Positions 7,854 to 17,727 of a DNA stretch of 64,000 nucleotides are shown here, piece by piece; the stretch's first letter is position 1, and each line of letters opens with the position of its first letter. The notes under the pieces were generated by a model. It searched no databases. It was given only the letters and a program-made list of their open reading frames with translations, and was not told the origin of the DNA. A program made the position numbers and the translations under genes. The DNA lies in contig AP017959.1 in assembly GCA_002356215.1 (NCBI GenBank), forward strand, positions 124,001-188,000, read 5' to 3'. Source of the DNA: [Synechococcus] sp. NIES-970 (GTDB taxonomy: Bacteria; Cyanobacteriota; Cyanobacteriia; Cyanobacteriales; MRBY01).

Positions 7854-10076
7854 ATGGATCTGCGCAAAACAAAAACCCTCTGTCCCTATTGTGGTGTTGG
7901 TTGTGGCTTGGAAGTCTCTGAAGTGACCAAAAATGGCCAACCGACCCTCAAGGTGATGGGCGATCGCCAACATCCTTCGAGCCTCGGTAAGGTTTGTGTG
8001 AAAGGGGCCACCATTGCTGAAGCCCTCGACCGGGACCGGTTGCTTTATCCGATGTTTAGGCGATCGCTCTCCGAAAAATTCCAGCGGATCAGTTGGGATG
8101 AAGCCTTTGATCTCATCGTCAATCGCATCCAAGCAGTAAAGGCCAGCCATGGCGTAGATGGCATCGCCATGTATGGCTCCGGGCAACTGCAAACCGAAGA
8201 CTACTACACCGCCCAAAAACTCCTCAAGGGCTGTTTAGGAACCAATAATTTTGATGCCAATTCTCGCCTTTGTATGGCCTCGGCAGCTGTAGGCTATACC
8301 CAAAGTCTTGGTGCCGATGGGCCGCCTGCCTGTTATGAAGATCTAGAGCTCACCGATTGCGCCTTTATTATTGGCAGTAATACCGCTGAATGCCACCCAA
8401 TTGTGTTTAATCGCCTGCGAGAACACCTCAAACGCTCTAAAGCAAAACTGATCGTTGTCGATCCACGCTGCACTAAAACTGCCGAAGTCGCCGATCTACA
8501 TCTAGCGATTAAACCCGGCACGGATATTGATTTGCTCAATGGCATTGCCCATCTATTGCTGAAGTGGGGCAAAATTGACACGCTTTTCATTGATGAATGC
8601 ACCAACGGCTTTTCGAAATATGCGATGTTAATCCAGAGCTATACCCCAGAAATGGTGGCGCGGCGCTGTGGCATTCGCATCGATCACCTGGAGCAGGCGG
8701 CAGAATATTGGGCCAAAGCAGAGAGTGTGTTGTCTCTCTGGTCGATGGGCATGAATCAATCCTCGGAAGGAACAGCAAAGGTGCGTACCTTAATCAACCT
8801 CCATCTAATGACCGGAGATATTGGTCGACCGGGGTCGGGGCCATTTTCCTTGACGGGGCAACCCAATGCCATGGGGGGCCGGGAGGCCGGGGGGTTATCC
8901 CACCTGCTACCGGGATATCGCACTGTCAAAAATCCAGCCCATCGCGCCTTTATCGAACAGGCTTGGCAGTTACCGCCAAATTCCATTGCTCCCCTGCCGG
9001 GTCGAGATGCCTGGGCGATGATTGAGGGGTTAGAAGCGGAAGAAGTGGGCCTCTTTTGGGTGGTAGCCACCAATCCAGCGGTGAGTATGCCGGATTTGGA
9101 ACGAACAAAGGCGGCCCTGCTCAAATCGCCCTTTACAATCTGCCAGGATGCCTACTATCCAACGGAAACAACGAATTATGCTCATTTGCTATTGCCAGCG
9201 CTGCAGTGGGGCGAAAAAACAGGCACGATGACAAATTCTGAGCGGATAGTGACCTATTGCCCCCAGTTTCGCGATCGCCCGGGAGAAGCTTGGGCCGACT
9301 GGGAAATTTTTGCAGAGGTGGGCCGTCGCTTGGGCTTTCAGCAACAGTTTCGGGCGGTGTCTTCGGCGGAAATTTACGCTGAATTTACACAACTCACAGG
9401 CGATCGCCCCTGTAACATGACCGGTCTAAGTCACCAGCGTTTGGCAGCCGAAGGCCCAATCCAGTGGCCCTGTCCCGCCGAGGAAAATCCCAGCGAAGTG
9501 ACACCTGATAATCGCGGTCTCTTGCAAAAACTGTTGCATCAGGAGCAGCCCCTCAAAGGCAAACGTCTTTACACTGACCGCCGCTTTCATACCGCCGATG
9601 GTCGAGCTAAATTTGCCGCCTACCATTCCCGGGGGCTAGCTGAGCCCCCCAACACAGAATATCCCTTTGTGTTGACCATCGGACGGCTCTATGGCCATTG
9701 GCACACGATGACCCGCACGGGACGCATTGAAAAAATTCGTAAACTCCACCCCAATCCTTTTCTCGAAATTCATCCCCGCGATGCCGCCCGTCTAGGCATT
9801 ACCGCAGGGGAGCTCGTCGAAGTGCGATCGCCCAGAGGCATGGCCCGTTTCCCGGCCCTAATCACGAAAAATATTACACCGGGGACAGTATTTGCACCGA
9901 TGCACTGGGGGGCGCTCTGGGGCGAAAATACCGAGGCCAATGCCCTCAGCCATGCAGCCACTTGCCCAGACTCTCTGCAGCCAGAACTCAAAGCCTGTGC
10001 CGTGCAATTGTGTAAGGTCGAACTAGCCCCGGGGCGATCGCCTTCCCTGGCTACCGAAGCCATCATCAGCGTCTAA
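7854..10076 (+). CDS. narB: NarB, ferredoxin-dependent assimilatory nitrate reductase
   Basis: A 740-residue molybdenum enzyme of the DMSO-reductase superfamily that reduces nitrate to nitrite with electrons from reduced ferredoxin. The N-terminal [4Fe-4S] motif is C10-x2-C13-x3-C17-x30-C48 ([11 protein letters not shown] ... GKVCVKG). Molybdopterin-binding stretches include [61 protein letters not shown] and the C-terminal domain [16 protein letters not shown]. Length is typical for cyanobacterial NarB. The ATG has no clear Shine-Dalgarno. It follows nrtP on the same strand but a terminator lies between them, so it may be read by read-through or from its own promoter. The next gene, mgtE-like, ends one base away, tail-to-tail. 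Confidence 0.95.
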   Translation: MDLRKTKTLCPYCGVGCGLEVSEVTKNGQPTLKVMGDRQHPSSLGKVCVKGATIAEALDRDRLLYPMFRRSLSEKFQRISWDEAFDLIVNRIQAVKASHGVDGIAMYGSGQLQTEDYYTAQKLLKGCLGTNNFDANSRLCMASAAVGYTQSLGADGPPACYEDLELTDCAFIIGSNTAECHPIVFNRLREHLKRSKAKLIVVDPRCTKTAEVADLHLAIKPGTDIDLLNGIAHLLLKWGKIDTLFIDECTNGFSKYAMLIQSYTPEMVARRCGIRIDHLEQAAEYWAKAESVLSLWSMGMNQSSEGTAKVRTLINLHLMTGDIGRPGSGPFSLTGQPNAMGGREAGGLSHLLPGYRTVKNPAHRAFIEQAWQLPPNSIAPLPGRDAWAMIEGLEAEEVGLFWVVATNPAVSMPDLERTKAALLKSPFTICQDAYYPTETTNYAHLLLPALQWGEKTGTMTNSERIVTYCPQFRDRPGEAWADWEIFAEVGRRLGFQQQFRAVSSAEIYAEFTQLTGDRPCNMTGLSHQRLAAEGPIQWPCPAEENPSEVTPDNRGLLQKLLHQEQPLKGKRLYTDRRFHTADGRAKFAAYHSRGLAEPPNTEYPFVLTIGRLYGHWHTMTRTGRIEKIRKLHPNPFLEIHPRDAARLGITAGELVEVRSPRGMARFPALITKNITPGTVFAPMHWGALWGENTEANALSHAATCPDSLQPELKACAVQLCKVELAPGRSPSLATEAIISV

Positions 10077-10077
10077 A

Positions 10078-10833
10078 TTAAAGTTCGCTGAGTAACAATT
10101 GGCTGGCGATCGTGAGATAAACCCAAACACCAATCACATCCACCACCGTGGTGATAAAGGGCGCAGACATTAAGGCAGGGTCTAAATTGAGCTTTTTAAA
10201 GAGAAATGGTAACCCCGCCCCAGCAATCGAAGCCAGCACTGAAATAATGGTCAGGGTTAAACCCACTGTCACCGCAACCAGCCAATTCCCTTGTAAAAAA
10301 TAAGCCCAAACCACCACCGTTAGCCCAAGCACGACACCCAATAATAGTCCGGCGATCGCCTCCCGCCATAGCACTTTCAGCAGCTTTTGGCGGGAGAGCT
10401 CAGCGGTATTCAAGCCCCGAATGACCACCGTAGATGACTGAGCACCAATATTGCCCCCTGTATCAATGAGCAGTGGAATAAAAGCGGTTAAGGCGACGAC
10501 TTGGGCTAATACTGCTTCTTGAGAGCGAATCACACTGCCGGTCAAGGTGTTTGTCAATAACAACACAAACAGCCACACCACCCGTTTGCGAACAATGCTC
10601 CACAGCTTGGCCTGGAAATAATTATCCCCCGTCGATTGGATCCCTCCAGAAGTGTAAATGTCTTCTGTGGTTTCGGCTTCAATGATATCAATCACATCAT
10701 CAACGGTGATAATCCCCACCAACCGTTGCTCCGAGTCCACCATTGGTAATGCTAAAAAATCATAACGTTGGATGATTTTGGCGACTTCTTCTTGGTCAGT
10801 ATCGGTGTGCACTGAGATCACCTCTCGGGTCAT
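10078..10833 (-). CDS. MgtE-type Mg2+ channel, N-terminally shortened
   Basis: 251 residues that match only the C-terminal half of MgtE magnesium channels, which are normally ~450 residues. Residues 1-60 are the second CBS domain (ISVHTDTDQEEVAKIIQRYDFLALPMVDSEQRLVGIIT). The five-helix pore domain follows, with TAFIPLLIDTGGNIGAQSSTVVIRGL and the C-terminal PFITTVVDVIGVWVYL. The N domain and first CBS domain, which form the Mg2+ sensor, are missing. Upstream bases in this frame stay open for ~85 bases but then hit a stop and overlap the divergent next gene. So either this is a gene remnant or an ungated pore. The membrane part itself looks intact. No frameshifted missing half is visible nearby, because the upstream DNA codes for another protein. 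Confidence 0.8.
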   Translation of the reverse strand: MTREVISVHTDTDQEEVAKIIQRYDFLALPMVDSEQRLVGIITVDDVIDIIEAETTEDIYTSGGIQSTGDNYFQAKLWSIVRKRVVWLFVLLLTNTLTGSVIRSQEAVLAQVVALTAFIPLLIDTGGNIGAQSSTVVIRGLNTAELSRQKLLKVLWREAIAGLLLGVVLGLTVVVWAYFLQGNWLVAVTVGLTLTIISVLASIAGAGLPFLFKKLNLDPALMSAPFITTVVDVIGVWVYLTIASQLLLSEL

Positions 10834-10869
10834 ACAAGGCCTGACAGGTTTCTCTGGAGGCCATGGGGT

Positions 10870-12126
10870 ATGATCTTGATTTTGCGAAGATTTTTTGACA
10901 TGGCAGTGGACTACGATTTAGTGGTGCTTGGGGCGACAGGAGCCGGGATTGCAACGGCACGGCGGGCGATCGCCCAAGGGCTTAAAGTGGCTTTAGTACA
11001 GCAAACAATATCCCCCCTCCGCGATCAACAACGGTGTGCCCTCGAAAAGGTGTTGTTACATTTAGCGGCCCAGCCCCAACCTGTCGATATTGCGGCTTGG
11101 ATTAAGGGGGCGATCGCCCCAGATGATTTCTATGAGCCCTTGGCCCGTCTCGCCGAAACTGGGGTGGATGTGATTTCCGAGCTGGGTCAATTCCGCTGGC
11201 GACCCCAGATTAGTTTTGTGACAGAAACACGCTGCCTCCGAGGGAAACATTATGCGATCGCCCCGGGCACCGCTTGGACAACCCCACCCCAAGAAAATTT
11301 CCTCAGCCCCGATGCTTTACTCGATGCCGATATTTGGCCCACTTTACCGGAGAAAATCACCATTGTGGGCCAAGATTCCCATTGTTTAACCATCGCCTAC
11401 TGCCTGGCGAAATTCGGTAAAACGGTGACTTTAATTGCCGAAAAATTCTTGTTCCCCACGGAAGATCCCGATTGTGTCGGCAATCTCCAAACTTTTTTAG
11501 AAGTGGCTGGGGTGACGCTCCAATTTGCAAACACCGGCCCATGCCAGGAATTACTCGCCCAAGCGAATCAAGCGGTAATTTGGGCCGAAAGCCGGCGGGG
11601 TTTAACGACACAGCTCAATTTACCACCTGATTTTTGTCGCCTGCCCCAGATGTTCCTGCGGGTGAATGGGCAACTGCAAACCCCCCAAAAAAATATCCAT
11701 GGCTGCGGCCCAGTGTTGGGAGGCTATGATCTGCCGGAATTGGCGATCGCCGAAGCCACAACCCTAGTGGTCAACCTTTCCCAGCGCCGCCAACTCTCTT
11801 GCCCTTACACCACAACCCCCTACCGCCTGTTTGCACCGCTCCCCTTCGACCATGTGGGGATCCAGAATTCCCATCTGCCCCCAGATGGTCGGTTTTTATC
11901 GAAAATGTTTCCCCTAGACCGCGTTGATCAGCTGCAATTTCCCCAGGAATTGACCATCAAACTCTGGCTCAATGCCCAAGATCAACTCTTGGGGGCAACG
12001 GTTTTAGGCGATCGCTCCGGTAAACTGATTTACCATTGCCGCGATTTGATCCAAACCCAAAAACCATTCCAGACATGGGACAATTTCCTAGAAAATGCGG
12101 GCCTTTTGGCAGAAATGGTGTGGTGA
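10870..12126 (+). CDS. FAD/NAD-linked disulfide-oxidoreductase-like protein
   Basis: A 418-residue flavoprotein of the pyridine nucleotide-disulfide oxidoreductase type. The N-terminal FAD-binding Rossmann motif is YDLVVLGATGAGIATARRA, and a second dinucleotide fold is at ITIVGQDSHCLTIAYCLAKFGKTVTLIAE. Near the N-terminus, where family members carry the redox-active CxxxxC, I see no such pair, so it is unlikely to be a classical disulfide reductase. The C-terminal region has the interface-domain look (KLWLNAQDQLLGATVLGDRSGKLIY). Start: the ATG at 10870 follows GGAGG by nine bases; an alternative ATG at 10900 (MAVDYDL) is equally usual for the family. The stop overlaps the tmk start by one base (TGATG), so the two are translationally coupled. 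Substrate unknown. Confidence 0.75.
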   Translation: MILILRRFFDMAVDYDLVVLGATGAGIATARRAIAQGLKVALVQQTISPLRDQQRCALEKVLLHLAAQPQPVDIAAWIKGAIAPDDFYEPLARLAETGVDVISELGQFRWRPQISFVTETRCLRGKHYAIAPGTAWTTPPQENFLSPDALLDADIWPTLPEKITIVGQDSHCLTIAYCLAKFGKTVTLIAEKFLFPTEDPDCVGNLQTFLEVAGVTLQFANTGPCQELLAQANQAVIWAESRRGLTTQLNLPPDFCRLPQMFLRVNGQLQTPQKNIHGCGPVLGGYDLPELAIAEATTLVVNLSQRRQLSCPYTTTPYRLFAPLPFDHVGIQNSHLPPDGRFLSKMFPLDRVDQLQFPQELTIKLWLNAQDQLLGATVLGDRSGKLIYHCRDLIQTQKPFQTWDNFLENAGLLAEMVW

Positions 12127-12782
12127 TGCAGCAGAAAACCCAGGGAAAATTCATTGTTTTTGAAGGGATTGATGGCTCGGGCAGTTCTACCCAAGCCAGT
12201 CTCCTTTACCAATATTTTCAGCAGCAACAGATTCCCGCTGTCCTCAGCCCAGAACCCTCCAATGGCATTATTGGTAACCTCGTGCGGGAAGCGCTGCGAC
12301 AACGGCTCCAGTTCACCAAAGACCCCGAAAAATTTAACCGTCAACTGGCCTACTTGTTTGCAGGCGATCGCCATGACCACCTCTACAACGAAATTGATGG
12401 CGTCTTTAAGCTCCTCGGTGAAGGAATTCAGGTGATCACCACCCGCTACTATTTCTCTTCCCTCGCTTACAACGCCAACAATCCCAGTGAATATGACTTC
12501 ATCTATCGCTTAAATCAAGACTTTCCAGACCCCGATTTGGTGTTTTATTTTGACCTCCCCGTCGAAATTTCTTTGGAGCGCATCAACAGGCGATCGCATC
12601 AAGAAATTTACGAAACCAAAGCCAAACTCACCCAAGTGCGCCAAAACTACCAACAAATTTTTCAGACCTACCCTGGCCATTGGTATCAACTCGATGCCAC
12701 CAACCCCCCAGAGGTGATCCATCAAAAAATTCTGCAAATTATCACTGACCTTGATTTTGCTGTTGGATCTGGTCTGGACTAG
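12126..12782 (+). CDS. tmk: thymidylate kinase (dTMP kinase)
   Basis: A 218-residue P-loop kinase that makes dTDP from dTMP. The P-loop is FEGIDGSGSSTQ near residues 11-22. The LSPEPSNGIIGNLVREAL and AGDRHDHLYNEI blocks are the usual DR-motif region, and TTRYYFSSLAYN with DLVFYFDLPVEISLERINRR are in the expected order. The sequence has the archaeal-like variant of the P-loop (GSSTQ). The ATG overlaps the preceding gene's stop. The 3' end overlaps the converging exbD gene by 41 bases, an unusually long tail overlap. Together with dcd, thyX and dut it completes the route to dTDP. Confidence 0.87.
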   Translation: MQQKTQGKFIVFEGIDGSGSSTQASLLYQYFQQQQIPAVLSPEPSNGIIGNLVREALRQRLQFTKDPEKFNRQLAYLFAGDRHDHLYNEIDGVFKLLGEGIQVITTRYYFSSLAYNANNPSEYDFIYRLNQDFPDPDLVFYFDLPVEISLERINRRSHQEIYETKAKLTQVRQNYQQIFQTYPGHWYQLDATNPPEVIHQKILQIITDLDFAVGSGLD

Positions 12783-13446
12783 GGGGCGTCCCCAAATTTG
12801 TTGGCGGAGGCAATAGATCCAGCTCAAAACCATTTGCATCTGGTGGTGGCAACGGTGTCCCACTGTCGAGGGGCTCAAACTGAAAATCATTATTTGGATT
12901 GACTCCCGGCACCTGGGGCAGTCCCGGCATCCCTGGATTGAGGGTCGGATTTTGACCATCAAAGAAAAAATCTAGGTTTTGGCCCTCTGGCAAACCACCA
13001 GTCGTCCCGAGGGCGACCCGCTCGCCGCCGATAGATTTTAACCAATCCAAAACTTGAATTACTTCTTGGTAAGAACGACTCTCCGAGGCATTGAGGACGA
13101 CGACACCATTGGGGTTACGGCCTAAATAATCGGTCACAATTTGAGAAAATTGCGCCTGACTCTCAATCAATTGCTTTTCTACATAAATCTGCCCAAAATC
13201 TGTCAAGCTCACAATCACCATATCAGGCATTTGGGCTGTGGCACTTTCTGCTGTCGGGAGTGTTAGATTGATCGCCTGCTGTCGAGAGAGATTAACCGCC
13301 GCCAGAATGAAAAAAGTCAACACACAGAAAATCACATCGATCAAGGGAATGATTTCGATGCGTAAGTCCGTAGAAGAATCCTCTTGCCACAGCTTAAAGG
13401 GCTTTAAGCCTAAAGTTTCTGGTTTAACAGGGGACTCACGCTTCAT
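12742..13446 (-). CDS. exbD: ExbD/TolR-family biopolymer transport protein
   Basis: A 234-residue inner-membrane protein. Residues ~29-52 contain the single membrane helix with its conserved acidic residue (IEIIPLIDVIFCVLTFFILAA; the Asp carries the proton). The periplasmic domain is ~60-150. From ~150 on there is an extended Pro/Gly/Asn-rich tail (NPGMPGLPQVPGVNPN ... PPPTNLGTPPSP) that most ExbD proteins of ~140 residues lack. With ExbB it forms a proton-driven motor that powers TonB-type outer-membrane uptake or a Tol-like envelope function. It overlaps exbB by one base (TAATG) and is its downstream partner. The extra tail codons overlap tmk. Confidence 0.85.
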   Translation of the reverse strand: MKRESPVKPETLGLKPFKLWQEDSSTDLRIEIIPLIDVIFCVLTFFILAAVNLSRQQAINLTLPTAESATAQMPDMVIVSLTDFGQIYVEKQLIESQAQFSQIVTDYLGRNPNGVVVLNASESRSYQEVIQVLDWLKSIGGERVALGTTGGLPEGQNLDFFFDGQNPTLNPGMPGLPQVPGVNPNNDFQFEPLDSGTPLPPPDANGFELDLLPPPTNLGTPPSPDQIQQQNQGQ

Positions 13447-14123
13447 TATTGATCTCCTTCAATGAGCATCGCATCTAAGTTTTGACCTGGAATAGGCAAG
13501 CCTTCGAGATAATTTTGACGATAGAGCATTTCCAATTCACTGCCGGCCTGACGGAAAAGACGGACTTGGTTACTTGAAAGAGCCTGAAACAGTCGATAAA
13601 AAGCCAACGCGACGATCGCCACAATGAGTCCCATCGCCGTTGAAAAGAGAGATTCACTAATCCCCAGGGTAACGCCGCTGGTGGAATCAGTGCCTAGATC
13701 GCTGATCTGGATAGAACCCAGGGAATTAATCAGTCCCAACACCGTCCCTAATAGTCCTAATAGCGGGGAAAGGGCGATCACTGCTTCTAAAACCTTTTCA
13801 CCCCGGCGCATATTAGCTAATTCTTCATCGGCCGCAGCTTCAAGGGCGAGGTGAAAAATCTCTGGATCGATAGACTGCTGCTTCAAGGGGGCGTAGAGGA
13901 AGCGACCAAGGGGATGCTTTTGGCAGGTGCGGGCAATTTCACTGACGGCTTGCCATTGGTAATGGGCCGCATCGAGAATTTTGTCTTGGACCCGCTGACT
14001 CTGTTGAATCACTTTCCACCAAAACCAGAGTCGCTCAATAATGGTACTGAGGGCCATAATTGACAGCAACACCAGGGGCCACATTGCTGGACCCCCACGG
14101 TTGAGAATATCTAAAACATTCAC
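13446..14123 (-). CDS. exbB: ExbB/TolQ/MotA-family proton channel subunit
   Basis: 225 residues with three membrane helices: ~13-31 ([24 protein letters not shown]), and a paired block from ~110 ([21 protein letters not shown] and [25 protein letters not shown]). The last pair forms the proton path with ExbD. The start is a GTG, preceded on the coding strand by GAGGT about six bases upstream; an ATG four bases inside is out of frame. exbD follows with a one-base overlap, so they are one operon. No TonB gene is adjacent. Confidence 0.87.
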   Translation of the reverse strand: MNVLDILNRGGPAMWPLVLLSIMALSTIIERLWFWWKVIQQSQRVQDKILDAAHYQWQAVSEIARTCQKHPLGRFLYAPLKQQSIDPEIFHLALEAAADEELANMRRGEKVLEAVIALSPLLGLLGTVLGLINSLGSIQISDLGTDSTSGVTLGISESLFSTAMGLIVAIVALAFYRLFQALSSNQVRLFRQAGSELEMLYRQNYLEGLPIPGQNLDAMLIEGDQ

Positions 14124-14239
14124 TGAACTACCTCGCTTCCGTCACGCCAAAAATAAAGACTAGTTCCAATTCTACGGTTTTTTATGGTATTCGGTGCTTC
14201 TCTATGTTGGGCAGAAATTATCAAGCTGGTCGTGAAATA

Positions 14240-14542
14240 TTAGCGGATCGGATTATGGATGGTGACCAGCTTTGTCCCATCGGGGAAAGTAGCCTCCACT
14301 TGCACTTCATCAACCATTTCGGCGATCCCTACCATTACATCTTCGCGGGTCAGCCAGGTTTGGCCTTCGCTCATCAATTCGGTAACCAGTTTTCCGTCTC
14401 GAGCCCCTTCGAGGATCATCCCAGAAATATAGGCTACTGCTTCTGGGTAGTTGAGCTTTAGGCCTCTGTTTTTCCGGCGTTCAGCGACCAAAAAAGCAGT
14501 AAAAATCAGGAGTTTATCTTTTTCTTGGGGCGACAGTTGCAT
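14240..14542 (-). CDS. ureA: urease gamma subunit
   Basis: A 100-residue protein matching UreA along its whole length: [53 protein letters not shown], and the ending VTIHNPI. It is one of three structural subunits of nickel urease, which hydrolyses urea to ammonia and carbon dioxide. The other subunits and the accessory genes are not in this window, so the urease genes are dispersed, as in several cyanobacteria. It stands alone between exbB and chrA. No NtcA box was found in its short upstream region. Confidence 0.93.
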   Translation of the reverse strand: MQLSPQEKDKLLIFTAFLVAERRKNRGLKLNYPEAVAYISGMILEGARDGKLVTELMSEGQTWLTREDVMVGIAEMVDEVQVEATFPDGTKLVTIHNPIR

Positions 14543-14684
14543 GGGTTTGGGGATTCAGGGATCTGCTGTGATTTTAATGGAAAGTTGCTGGGGCGATCGC
14601 CTGGTTGATCAAAATTTTTCTTGAATGTTGCTCAGCAGAATCGCTGGTCTTGATGCCCATCATATCCAATGGCTCACTGTTGGC

Positions 14685-15827
14685 TCATGGCACGGGGAAG
14701 AGAGGTGCCAGAAGACCGATTGCCATGCCCCCAAGCACCAGCCAGAGGGAATTGACTTGGTATCTAATCAACAACAGTAGTGAAGCGATCGCCACCCCGA
14801 TTGTTAGAGGATCGACAAGGGAAGATTGCCCCAGGAAAACCGTGACCACCGTCATTAAACTCAAAGCGCCCACATTGACCCCATCGAGAAAGGTACGAAA
14901 AGATTTTGACTGGAGCAGCTTCGGTAAAACTGGATTGAGGGCGATCACAAACAAAAATGATGGCAAAAACATCCCCAGAGTGGCCATCCCAGCCCCAGGA
15001 ACTCCCGCTAGCAGATAGCCAATAAAAGTCGCTGTGGAAGATAAAGGCCCTGGGGTAATTTGGCCAATGGCGATCGCATCGAGGAGCTGTTGATCTGTGA
15101 GCCAACCGAGGCGATCGACTAGATCGGCTCGCAGGAATGCCACGAGTACATAACCACTGCCATAGAGAAAAAAACCTACCTTCAGGAACATCAGGAAGAG
15201 CCATCCCAGACTAAAGTTGGCCGGGGTTGCATTTAGAAATAGGAGTAGTGGTGCCGGAGTGATTCCTAGAGTTTGATTGGTTTTAAGCAATTGACGGCCC
15301 AACTTTTTGCCCAGGCTTACTAAGCCGCTGATGAGCAGCAACAGCAGTTCATGGAACCCCAGGAGGGATAAAACCACGTTAAAAACCGCTAAGCCAATGC
15401 CAAATTTACCCTTGATTGCCTGTTTACCGAGCTTCCAGAGCGCTTGGGCAATAATGGCGATCGCCACCGGTTTGACCCCATAGAGCAGCCATTCCCCCTG
15501 GGGAGTCGACCCAAAGCGTTGGTAAGCCCAAGCACAGCCCAGCATTAAACCTATGGCGGGAGCACTAAACCCAATTCCTCCAGCAAACAACCCCCACCAG
15601 CCTGCCCGTTTAAACCCTAGGTGAACTGCCATTTCTGTGGAATTGGGGCCGGGAATTAAATTAGTCGCCCCTAAAATATCCAGAAAATCTTGTTCTGTAA
15701 CCCAGTGGCGTTTTTTCACCACTTCGTCATGCATCATGGCAATGTGGGCAACGGGGCCACCAAAAGCAGTAAAACCTAACCGTGTGAATAATTGAGCTAC
15801 TTCCTGGACCCGTAACCACTGCACCAT
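14685..15827 (-). CDS. chrA: ChrA-family chromate transporter
   Basis: A 380-residue membrane protein with two CHR domains. The first has FTRLGFTAFGGPVAHIAMMHDEVVKKRHWVTEQDF and the typical NLIPGPNSTEMAVHLGF. The second, repeated domain has FLKVGFFLYGSGYVLVAFLRADLVDRLGWLTDQQLLDAIAIGQITPGPLSSTATFIGY. These GPN/GPL blocks are the family's signature. ChrA exports chromate in some bacteria; cyanobacterial homologues may take part in sulfate-related anion transport, so the substrate is not certain. It lies 79 bases from the divergent flv3 region. Confidence 0.9.
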   Translation of the reverse strand: MVQWLRVQEVAQLFTRLGFTAFGGPVAHIAMMHDEVVKKRHWVTEQDFLDILGATNLIPGPNSTEMAVHLGFKRAGWWGLFAGGIGFSAPAIGLMLGCAWAYQRFGSTPQGEWLLYGVKPVAIAIIAQALWKLGKQAIKGKFGIGLAVFNVVLSLLGFHELLLLLISGLVSLGKKLGRQLLKTNQTLGITPAPLLLFLNATPANFSLGWLFLMFLKVGFFLYGSGYVLVAFLRADLVDRLGWLTDQQLLDAIAIGQITPGPLSSTATFIGYLLAGVPGAGMATLGMFLPSFLFVIALNPVLPKLLQSKSFRTFLDGVNVGALSLMTVVTVFLGQSSLVDPLTIGVAIASLLLLIRYQVNSLWLVLGGMAIGLLAPLFPVP

Positions 15828-15920
15828 AATTAAAGTGATTGAAATGTTAAATCAATAGCAAGCCACCGCCAAAAATAAATCATGCCACAATAGGCAAAGA
15901 TGACTATTGCATCACAGTGT

Positions 15921-15925
15921 AGGAG
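15921..15925 (+). promoter_or_regulatory. ribosome binding site fixing the flv3 start
   Basis: AGGAG eight bases before the ATG at 15934. It rules out the in-frame start at 15907, nine codons upstream. Confidence 0.7.
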
Positions 15926-15933
15926 AATTTCCC

Positions 15934-17664
15934 ATGGTTGCGACGCCTTTGAAAGCCGAAAAACGCTTAACAATTCAAACAGAGCAGATCAACGCTGATA
16001 CCACCACCATTCGCTCCCTAGATTGGGACCGCGATCGCTTTGATATTGAGTTCGGTTTGCAAAATGGCACCACCTACAATTCCTACATTATCCGGGGCGA
16101 GAAAATTGCCCTGGTAGATACTTCCCACGCTAAGTTTCGGGAGATGTACTTGGCGGCCCTCACGGAACAGCTTGACCCGACAACCATTGATTACATCATC
16201 ATTAGCCACACGGAGCCTGACCACAGCGGCCTGGTGAAAGATGTGCTAAAAATTGCCCCCCAAGCGGTGGTGGTTGGGGCGAAAATTGCGATTAAGTTTT
16301 TGCAAGATCTGGTGCATGATCCCTTTGAATTTATTGAGGTCAAAAGTGGCGATCGCCTGGATCTCGGCAAGGGCCACAACCTAGAATTTGTGAGCGCCCC
16401 AAACCTCCACTGGCCCGATACGATTTTTACCTATGACCCAGCCAGTGAAATTCTCTTCACCTGCGATGCCTTTGGGATGCACTACTGCTCTGATGCCACC
16501 TATGACGAAGATCTAAAAGCCCTCGAACCTGATTACCGCTTTTACTATGAATGCTTGATGGCTCCCAATGCCCGCTCTGTGCTCAGTGCCTTGAAACGGG
16601 TCGATAAGCTTGATGGGGAAGTTTCTCTCGTTGCCAATGGCCATGGCCCGCTGCTGAAGCACAACACCAAAGAAATGATGGACTGGTATCGCCAGTGGAG
16701 TGAAGCCCAGACCAAAGGGGACAAAATGGCAGCGGTTTTTTATGTCTCTGATTATGGCTATAGCGATCGCATCTCCCAGGCGATCGCCAAGGGGATCACA
16801 AAAGCTGGGGTGGCCGTAGAAATGGTGGATCTCAAGGTAGCCGATCCCCAGGATGTCCATGAAATCGTCGGCCGGGCTGCTGGTCTAGTGATTGGGATGC
16901 CCCCCATCGACAGCGCCTATAACGATGCTCTCAGTAAGGCGATCGGCACGATGCTCGCCGCTTCTAAAGATAAACAAGTTTTTGGGATGTTCGAGTCCTA
17001 CGGGGGCAATGATGAACCCATCGATCCTCTTTTAACTCGTTTTCGTGATGCGGGTCTAACCAAAGCCTTTGACTCCATTCGCGTCCGGGAAGAACCCACA
17101 GAAACCCTCTACCAGCTCTGCGAAGAATCGGGCACTGACCTCGGCCAGTTGCTCACCCAAAAGGAAAAACTCAAGCAACGCAAGGGCATCGACAGCGAAC
17201 TGGACAAAGCCATGGGCCGTATCAGTGGCGGACTGTACATTATCACTGCCCAGAAAGGCAATGCTAAAGGGGCGATGGTCGCTTCTTGGGTCACCCAAGC
17301 CAGTTTTGATCCCCCCGGCTTTACTGTTGCCGTGGCCAAAGACCGGGCGATCGAATCCTTGATGCAAGTGGGCGATCGCTTTGTGCTGAATATCCTCGAA
17401 GAAGGCAAATACCAGCCCCTCATGAAACACTTCCTGAAGCGTTTCCCCCCTGGGGCAGATCGTTTTGAAGGGGTGAATGTTCAAACGGCCAAAAATGGCT
17501 CTCCTATTCTTAACGATGCCTTGGCTTATCTGGAGTGCGAGGTGGTCAGTCGGATGGAATGCAGCGACCACTGGATCGTCTACAGCAAAATTGATGCGGG
17601 CCGCGTATCAAATCCCGATGGCCTCACCGCTGTTCACCATCGCAAAGTGGGGAACTACTACTAG
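15934..17664 (+). CDS. flv3: Flv3-type flavodiiron protein
   Basis: A 576-residue cyanobacterial flavodiiron protein with three domains: metallo-beta-lactamase-like (~30-265), flavodoxin (~275-415) and a C-terminal flavin-reductase domain (~430-576). The diiron ligands are all present: H92-x-E94-x-D96-H97, H159, D178 and H237. The atypical Flv1/Flv2 branch has lost several of these, so this is Flv3 or Flv4; the SLDWDRDRFDIEFGLQNGTTYNSY start matches Flv3. Flv1/Flv3 heteromers use photosystem I electrons to reduce oxygen to water, protecting photosystem I under changing light. A partner flv1 is not beside it. A terminator follows. Confidence 0.88.
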   Translation: MVATPLKAEKRLTIQTEQINADTTTIRSLDWDRDRFDIEFGLQNGTTYNSYIIRGEKIALVDTSHAKFREMYLAALTEQLDPTTIDYIIISHTEPDHSGLVKDVLKIAPQAVVVGAKIAIKFLQDLVHDPFEFIEVKSGDRLDLGKGHNLEFVSAPNLHWPDTIFTYDPASEILFTCDAFGMHYCSDATYDEDLKALEPDYRFYYECLMAPNARSVLSALKRVDKLDGEVSLVANGHGPLLKHNTKEMMDWYRQWSEAQTKGDKMAAVFYVSDYGYSDRISQAIAKGITKAGVAVEMVDLKVADPQDVHEIVGRAAGLVIGMPPIDSAYNDALSKAIGTMLAASKDKQVFGMFESYGGNDEPIDPLLTRFRDAGLTKAFDSIRVREEPTETLYQLCEESGTDLGQLLTQKEKLKQRKGIDSELDKAMGRISGGLYIITAQKGNAKGAMVASWVTQASFDPPGFTVAVAKDRAIESLMQVGDRFVLNILEEGKYQPLMKHFLKRFPPGADRFEGVNVQTAKNGSPILNDALAYLECEVVSRMECSDHWIVYSKIDAGRVSNPDGLTAVHHRKVGNYY

Positions 17665-17700
17665 GCACTTTTTTAAAACCGATAAATAATCATTGTATTG

Positions 17701-17727
17701 GGGGTCATCATTAGACCTCTTTTTTAT
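17701..17727 (+). terminator. terminator after flv3
   Basis: GGGGTC, a seven-base loop and GACCTC form a short stem with one G-U pair, followed by a run of T (TTTTTTATTTT). It lies 37 bases after the flv3 stop. Confidence 0.65.

Noticed and set aside
10834-10920. A frameshifted missing N-terminal half of MgtE upstream of the shortened gene
   Set aside because: The adjacent DNA encodes the FAD oxidoreductase on the other strand, and the minus frame runs into a stop after ~85 bases without MgtE-like residues beyond a few.
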